Assembly (NCBI RefSeq): GCF_003545815.1
Contig: NZ_PDUW01000012.1
Span: 32,251 to 96,250 of the forward strand
Source: Pusillimonas caeni
GTDB lineage: Bacteria; Pseudomonadota; Gammaproteobacteria; Burkholderiales; Burkholderiaceae_B
DNA length: 64,000 nucleotides
Direction: 5' to 3'
Positions 59,294 to 64,000 of the stretch are shown here, piece after piece. The first letter of the stretch is position 1. The number at the start of each line of letters is the position of its first letter. The translations under genes and the position numbers were made by a program. Below the pieces are notes generated by a model that saw only the letters and a program-made list of their open reading frames with translations, did not search any database and had not been told where the DNA came from.

Positions 59294-60928
59294 CTACTGC
59301 GATCGTACCGTGACGTAACGGCCCGGGGCCGGCTCGATGGGCGCATAGCGCGCGTTGCCCAGCTTGCCCGACGCTTTCTTGCGCGGACCCGAGTGCGCTG
59401 CAAGCCACTGCGACCAATCGGGCCACCAGCTGCCCGGGTGCTCGGTGCACTGGGCATGCCAGAGGTCGGGATCGCCCGGCATGTCGGCATGGGGAACCGC
59501 GCCGGGCGCCGCCCAATAACTGCGCTTGCCTTGCGAGGGCGGGTTGACGACGCCCGCAATGTGGCCCGAGGCGCCGAGCACGAAGCGCATGGGGCCGCGC
59601 AGCAAGGCGGTGCTGGCGTAGGCCGAGCGCCAGGGCACGATGTGGTCCTCGCGCGACCCGTATATGTAGGCGGGCATCGAGAGCGAGCCGAAATCGAGCG
59701 CATGGCCGTCGATCTTGACATGACCGGGCGCCTTGAGGCGGTTCTCGAGGTAGGCGTTGCGAAAATACCAGGTGAAGAAGGGGCCGGGCAGATTGGTGCC
59801 GTCCGCGTTCCAGAACAGGAGATCGAAGGCCTGGGGCGCCTGGCCCTTGAGGTAATTGTCGACGACGTAATTCCAGACGAGCTCGTTGGGTCGCAGAAAA
59901 GAGAACGTCGTGGCGAGCTCGCGCGCCGACATCAGGCCGCCCCGGTTGAGCTGGCATTCGCGCGCCTCGGCGTGGAACTCGTCGACGAAGACGTCGAGCA
60001 CCCCCGTGTCGCTGAAATCGAGCAGCGTGGTAAGCAAGGTGAGCGAAGCGACGGGGTCCTCGCCGCGCGCCTTGGCCAGAGCCAATGCCGAAGCGAGCAG
60101 CGTGCCGCCGACGCAGAAGCCCAGGGCATTGATCTGTTTCTGGCGGGTGATGTCGCGCACAGCCTGCACCGCCTCGAGGACGCCCTCTTGGAGGTAGTCG
60201 GCCCACGTGGCGGTGTCGATGCCGTCATCGTCGGCCGCCTGCGGATTGCGCCATGACACCATGAACACCGTAAAGCCCTGTTCGACGGCATGACGCACGA
60301 AGGAATTGTGCGGCTGGAGGTCGAGTATGTAGAACTTGTTGATGCAGGGCGGCACCATGAGCAGGGGAAGCTGATGGACCGTCGAGGTAAGCGGCGCATA
60401 CTGGATCAGTTGCATGAGCCGGTTTTCGTAGACCACCTGTCCCTCGGTAAGGGCCAGGTCCTGACCGACCTTGAAGCGGGTTTCGTCGGTCTGTGTGATG
60501 CGCCCCTTCTGGATGTCGGCCCACAGGCTGTTCAGGCCGGCCCGCAAGGATTCGCCGCGGCTGTCGAGCATGCGCTGCTGCACATCGGGATTGGTGGCCA
60601 GGAAATTGGACGGCGACATGGCCTCGACCCATTGCATGCAGGTAAAGCGCAAGCGCTCGCGGGCACGTTCGGGAAGCTGCGCCGCGTCGACCATTTGCTG
60701 TATGGCCTTGCCGGACAGCAGGTAGGCGTGTGCCATGACGAGGCTGTAGGGATTGGCGGCCCAGGCGTTGCTTTTGAATCGCCGGTCGGAGGGGGGAGCT
60801 AGCGTGCCTTGCTGCGCCTGAAAGAGCATGTCGGCCCAGCCTTTGGAGAACTCTGCCTGAATGCTGGCCAGCTTGTCGGGCGAGACGCTGACCGGAACAG
60901 GCCATTCAGGTGAAGATGGGGCATGCAT
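59294..60928 (-). CDS. phaC: Class I polyhydroxyalkanoate synthase PhaC
   Basis: 544 residues. The catalytic cysteine is C272 in the lipase-like box GFCVGG, with D428 (GSREDHIVPW) and H456 (GASGHIAGVVNP). The N-terminal domain (FSKGWADMLFQAQQG) is the class I type. Polymerises 3-hydroxyacyl-CoA to PHB. ATG 60928 has AGGA 6 nt upstream. First gene of phaC-phaB-phaR. Confidence 0.97.
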   Translation of the reverse strand: MHAPSSPEWPVPVSVSPDKLASIQAEFSKGWADMLFQAQQGTLAPPSDRRFKSNAWAANPYSLVMAHAYLLSGKAIQQMVDAAQLPERARERLRFTCMQWVEAMSPSNFLATNPDVQQRMLDSRGESLRAGLNSLWADIQKGRITQTDETRFKVGQDLALTEGQVVYENRLMQLIQYAPLTSTVHQLPLLMVPPCINKFYILDLQPHNSFVRHAVEQGFTVFMVSWRNPQAADDDGIDTATWADYLQEGVLEAVQAVRDITRQKQINALGFCVGGTLLASALALAKARGEDPVASLTLLTTLLDFSDTGVLDVFVDEFHAEARECQLNRGGLMSARELATTFSFLRPNELVWNYVVDNYLKGQAPQAFDLLFWNADGTNLPGPFFTWYFRNAYLENRLKAPGHVKIDGHALDFGSLSMPAYIYGSREDHIVPWRSAYASTALLRGPMRFVLGASGHIAGVVNPPSQGKRSYWAAPGAVPHADMPGDPDLWHAQCTEHPGSWWPDWSQWLAAHSGPRKKASGKLGNARYAPIEPAPGRYVTVRSQ

Positions 60929-61031
60929 CGCAGATCCTACACAAAACTCTTTGGCTGAATGGTCTCCTGCCAAAAGGGCACTGTCAATCAGGGTAAGTCG
61001 CTAGGACCTTTCAATACCAAAGATGACAAGG

Positions 61032-61886
61032 CTAGGCCGAACGGCCCATGGCCAGCCAGGCCAGCGTCGCCATGCGTCCCGTCCGGCCGTCGCGGCGATA
61101 TGAATAAAAAAGGTCGGAGCGAGCATGCGTGCACAAGCCGCTGGCCTGCACCTGATGGACGCCCGCGCGCTGCAGGCGATGGACGGCCAGTCCCGCCAGG
61201 TCGGCTTGCCATTTGCCCGGACGGCCGGGTGTGAAGAAAGCCTCCACGCCGCCCGGACCGCCGTCCGCCCGATGCCTCCCCGCGGCCTTCAGGTCGTGCT
61301 CGACGAAAGCGGACCGCACCTCTTCGCCCACTTCGAATGCGGCTTGACCGATGGCGGGCCCGACCCAAGCGCGCCACTGCGCGCCGGCCGGCGCCCGCTT
61401 GCGCAAGGCCGCCAGCATGTTCTCCAGCACGCCGCCCGCCAAGCCGCGCCAGCCCGCATGCGCCACGCCCAGTACCGATCCGTCCAGATCGGAAAGCACG
61501 ATCGGCAGGCAATCGGCCGTCATGATGCACAGCACGCGCCCGGGCGTCGAAGTGACCGCCGCGTCGGCCTCCGGCGGCAGCTCATCGCCGCCGCAAGCAT
61601 CGGAGTCGGCATCGAACACCTGGATGCCGTGCACCTGCCTGAGCCATATCGGCGGCCGCGGCAGCAGGGCCGCCAAGCGCTCGCGATTGCTGCGCACGGC
61701 CTGCTCGTCATCGCCGACATGCTCGCCCAGATTGAAGGTATCGTAAGGCGCGGCGCTGACGCCGGCCTGGCTTGTGCCGCTCGCATCAACGGCCGCGGCG
61801 CTCAGGCGCAAGGTGGTGAAATAGCAAAGCCCCGGCCAGTCGCTTCCTGTGGCGACGGGCATGCCCCGCCAGGTCACGATTCCCAT
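61032..61886 (-). CDS. pgeF: Peptidoglycan editing factor PgeF (YfiH)
   Basis: 284 residues of the purine-nucleosidase-like / laccase-domain family. Zinc ligands sit in WLRQVHG, TADCLPIVL and GVAHAGWRGLAGG. Its E. coli homologue prevents mis-incorporation of serine into peptidoglycan. The start overlaps the rluD stop by 13 bp. Confidence 0.93.
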   Translation of the reverse strand: MGIVTWRGMPVATGSDWPGLCYFTTLRLSAAAVDASGTSQAGVSAAPYDTFNLGEHVGDDEQAVRSNRERLAALLPRPPIWLRQVHGIQVFDADSDACGGDELPPEADAAVTSTPGRVLCIMTADCLPIVLSDLDGSVLGVAHAGWRGLAGGVLENMLAALRKRAPAGAQWRAWVGPAIGQAAFEVGEEVRSAFVEHDLKAAGRHRADGGPGGVEAFFTPGRPGKWQADLAGLAVHRLQRAGVHQVQASGLCTHARSDLFYSYRRDGRTGRMATLAWLAMGRSA

Positions 61887-62836
61887 GCGATCTCCTCGAG
61901 CGCCGCGGCGAAATCCGCCGGCAGGGCCGCCGAAAAAGAGAGGCGGCGGTCCGACCCGGGATCGTCGAAACTCAGGGCGCGGGCGTGCAGCATCTGCCGC
62001 TGCATGCCCGCCGACGCCTTGCCGCCGTACAGCACATCGGCGACGAGCGGGTGCCTGAGGCTGGCCATGTGGACCCGTATCTGATGGGTTCTGCCGGTTT
62101 CAAGACGGCATATCACCTCGGTGACCGGGGCGCCTGAACGCAGCCGTCCCGCTCGCCGCGGCTCGTAATGGGTAACGGCCTGTTTGGGCGCAATGGGACG
62201 GTCGGTGGACATGCGCACCGGCACTCGCGCATCGCGTCCGATGGGCAGGTCGACCGTGCCGGCGGCACGCAGTTCGCCATGCACCAGGGCGATGTACTCG
62301 CGGCTGACCGTGCGCGCCTGAAGCTGTCTTACGAGATGGGTCTGTGCCCGCTCGTGCCGCGCCACCACCAGCAGGCCCGAGGTATCCTTGTCGAGCCGGT
62401 GCACGATGCCCGCGCGCGCCACGTGGGCCAGCTCGGGAAAGCAATGCAGCAGGCCGTTGAGCAGCGTGCCGCTCCAGTTGCCGGCGCCGGGATGGGTGAC
62501 CAGGCCCGCGGGCTTGAAGACGACGATCCAGTCGGCGCTTTCGTCGATCACGTCGAAATCGACCGGCTCGGGCGCGAAGGCGAGCGCCTCGGGCGGCTGC
62601 TGGCGCCACACCGTGATCTCGTCGCCCGGATTGACCGTCTGCTTGGCGCGCGTCTGGGCGCCATTGACCAGAACGTGGCCGCCTTCGATCCAGCCTTGCA
62701 GGCGGCTGCGGGAATGCTCGGGCATGAGCCTGGCCAGCACCTTGTCGAGACGTTCGGGCGCGGCCTTGGAAGGCTGGCGGAAACACAGGGGTTCCGGCGA
62801 AGTTAAACTGTCTGGATCGCTATTTGTGTCAGGCAT
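61874..62836 (-). CDS. rluD: 23S rRNA pseudouridine-1911/1915/1917 synthase RluD
   Basis: 320 residues: S4 domain near residue 30-90 (RLDKVLARLMPEHSRSRLQGWI), catalytic GIVHRLDKDTSGLLVVARHE and RLETGRTHQIRVHMA. The pair rluD-pgeF divergent from bamD is conserved in proteobacteria, which favours RluD over RluC. Confidence 0.95.
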   Translation of the reverse strand: MPDTNSDPDSLTSPEPLCFRQPSKAAPERLDKVLARLMPEHSRSRLQGWIEGGHVLVNGAQTRAKQTVNPGDEITVWRQQPPEALAFAPEPVDFDVIDESADWIVVFKPAGLVTHPGAGNWSGTLLNGLLHCFPELAHVARAGIVHRLDKDTSGLLVVARHERAQTHLVRQLQARTVSREYIALVHGELRAAGTVDLPIGRDARVPVRMSTDRPIAPKQAVTHYEPRRAGRLRSGAPVTEVICRLETGRTHQIRVHMASLRHPLVADVLYGGKASAGMQRQMLHARALSFDDPGSDRRLSFSAALPADFAAALEEIAWES

Positions 62837-62885
62837 GGCGACAAATCATATAATCTGACTGCATGCTAACACCAAGGACTCTTTC

Positions 62886-63731
62886 GTGATTCGCTCCGAC
62901 TCCCAAACCTCTCGCTTTTCCGGCCTGAAACACTGGTCGCGCGCCCTGGGCGCGCTGGCTGTCGTCCTGGCGGTATCCGGCTGCGGCTCGTTCAAGTCCG
63001 AAGTCGACCCCACCGCGGGATGGAGCGCGGAGCGCCTTTACGAAGACGCCCGCACCGAAATGAGCGACGGCAACTGGAACGACGCCCGCACGCGGCTCGA
63101 GGCGGTCGAGGCGCGCTATCCGTTCGGCGGATATGCGCAGCAGGCCCTGATGGACCTGGCCTACGTCAACTGGAAGGACGACGAGCCGGAACAGGCCCTG
63201 GCGGCCATCGACCGCTTCCAGCAGCAGTACCCCAATCACGCCGGCACCGACTACATGCTGTATCTCAAGGGCCTGATCACCTTCACGCCCCCCAGCGCGG
63301 TGTTTTCCCGCATTACCCGCCAGGACCCGAGCGAACGCGATCCCAAGGGCCTGCGCGAATCGTACGAGGCCTTCAACGAGCTGATCAACCGCTACCCGGA
63401 CAGCCGCTACACCGAAGACGCACGCAAGCGCGTTGCCTGGCTGGTTACGACTCTGGCGCAGAACGAGGTGCATGTCGCCCAGTACTATTACGAACGCAAG
63501 GCCTATGTGGCGGCGGCCAACCGCGCGCAAACCGTGGTCACCGACTTCCAGGGCGTGCCCGTGGCTGAAAAGGCGCTTTACATCATGTATTTGTCTTACG
63601 ACAAGCTCAACATGCCCGACCTGCGCGACGACGCCAAACGCGTGCTGGACGAGAACTTCCCCAACAGCAGGTACTACGAGCAAGGGCTGGACGAGCCGGT
63701 CAATGGCTGGAATCCGATCAACTGGTTCTAG
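62886..63731 (+). CDS. bamD: Outer-membrane assembly lipoprotein BamD
   Basis: 281 residues. Signal peptide with lipobox LAVSGC, so the mature protein starts at cysteine 32-33, followed by five TPR repeats (RLYEDARTEMSDGNWNDARTRLEAVEARYPFG). Essential part of the BAM complex. The start is GTG 62886 after AAGGA 8 nt upstream. Confidence 0.96.
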   Translation: MIRSDSQTSRFSGLKHWSRALGALAVVLAVSGCGSFKSEVDPTAGWSAERLYEDARTEMSDGNWNDARTRLEAVEARYPFGGYAQQALMDLAYVNWKDDEPEQALAAIDRFQQQYPNHAGTDYMLYLKGLITFTPPSAVFSRITRQDPSERDPKGLRESYEAFNELINRYPDSRYTEDARKRVAWLVTTLAQNEVHVAQYYYERKAYVAAANRAQTVVTDFQGVPVAEKALYIMYLSYDKLNMPDLRDDAKRVLDENFPNSRYYEQGLDEPVNGWNPINWF

Positions 63732-63755
63732 AGCGGTGTGGTTGTTGGTTCTTGC

Positions 63756-63790
63756 GGCGCCGCTCGGGGTATTGAGCGGCGCCTTTGCTT
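63756..63790 (+). terminator. bamD: Terminator after bamD
   Basis: A 10-bp stem GGCGCCGCTC / GAGCGGCGCC with an 8-base loop, followed by TTTGCTTT. Confidence 0.75.
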
Positions 63791-63905
63791 TGTTGCGCTG
63801 GGTTCTTTAGCGAAGCCGCCGTTGTGTAATGAGATGGTCAGCCCGCCCCTCGGCGAGGGCGGGTACGCTGTAGGGGGATTTCCCCCTGGAGATAAGGAGA
63901 CCATC
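63791..63905 (+). mobile_element. Probable left end of an IS110-family element
   Basis: 115 bp between the bamD terminator and the transposase ATG. It contains a long GC-rich stem (CCCGCCC..GGGCGGG, near 63844-63865) and GGGGGATTTCCCCC at about 63873-63886, then AAGGAG before the ATG. IS110 elements lack terminal inverted repeats, and in one branch the left end encodes the bridge RNA. The exact border is not visible. Confidence 0.4.
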
Positions 63906-64000
63906 ATGGCGACGATCAAGCTGATAGGCATTGACCTGGGTAAGCGCTGTTTTCATCTTCACGGTCAAGATGAGAGCGGCCGGCAAGTACTGCGCAAGAA
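63906..64000 (+). CDS. IS110-family transposase, cut by window edge
   Basis: The first 31 residues read MATIKLIGIDLGKRCFHLHG and on; IGIDLGK carries the first aspartate of the DEDD RuvC-like catalytic domain, and the following FHLHGQDESGR is typical of IS110 transposases. AGGAG is 7 nt upstream. The rest lies outside the window. Confidence 0.85.
   Translation, partial: MATIKLIGIDLGKRCFHLHGQDESGRQVLRK

Overview
The window reads as a chromosome segment of a high-GC betaproteobacterium of the order Burkholderiales, most likely family Alcaligenaceae (Bordetella, Achromobacter or Pusillimonas-like). The reasons are gene order and protein style: rpsF-priB-rpsR-rplI followed by dnaB; xseB-ispA-dxs; alaC-hom-thrC; rimP-nusA-infB-rbfA-truB-typA; phaC-phaB-phaR; and rluD divergent from bamD. 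This is inferred from content, not from a database match. Most of the window is dense, conserved housekeeping DNA.

Layout. 1-1767: a truncated SDR gene and alanine racemase. 1798-4996: hpnCDE, making squalene for hopanoids. 5000-9560: a visibly more AT-rich accessory patch holding a decayed hicAB toxin-antitoxin locus, an OLD-type ATPase/TOPRIM nuclease gene, a convergent HNH endonuclease gene and a small lipoprotein gene. 9688-13981: fluoride channel plus threonine and alanine biosynthesis. 14260-20701: Mth938-like protein, Bcp, PIN-PhoH ATPase, PdxA, a bile-acid-symporter-like transporter, an MBL hydrolase and an isochorismatase-fold protein. 20710-23789: dnaB and the S6/PriB/S18/L9 operon. 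24005-28312: folE2, dxs, ispA and xseB, with a MITE-like element between ispA and dxs. 28658-37167: Rieske oxygenase, sulfurtransferase, EamA transporter, HtpX, dienelactone hydrolase, polA and a LOG-family gene. 37192-43147: an AraC-associated redox cluster of unknown substrate. 43148-43898: a gene-free, repeat-rich gap. 43899-51838: the rimP-to-typA translation operon. 52157-54762: rluB, scpB and initiator tRNA. 55520-57809: a COG0523 GTPase and a GNAT-like gene. 57854-60928: polyhydroxyalkanoate genes. 61032-63731: pgeF, rluD and bamD. 63906-64000: the start of an IS110-family transposase.

How the genes work together. Dxs and IspA supply isoprenoid precursors that HpnC/D/E turn into squalene. 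The 43.9-51.8 kb operon couples transcription elongation (NusA), initiation (IF-2) and ribosome or tRNA maturation (RimP, RbfA, TruB, TypA), and its leader carries a terminator-like hairpin just before rimP. PhaC, PhaB and PhaR form a carbon-storage unit lacking a local thiolase. The AraC-flanked cluster looks like a substrate-inducible catabolic set.

The most unusual items are: two hairpin elements at 43.4-43.8 kb with a near-identical core in opposite orientation and compensating stem changes; a TA-flanked miniature element inserted at the ispA stop codon, with a matching footprint-like scar at the stop codon of the gene ending at 57809; and the OLD-type nuclease/HNH patch, a candidate defence locus.
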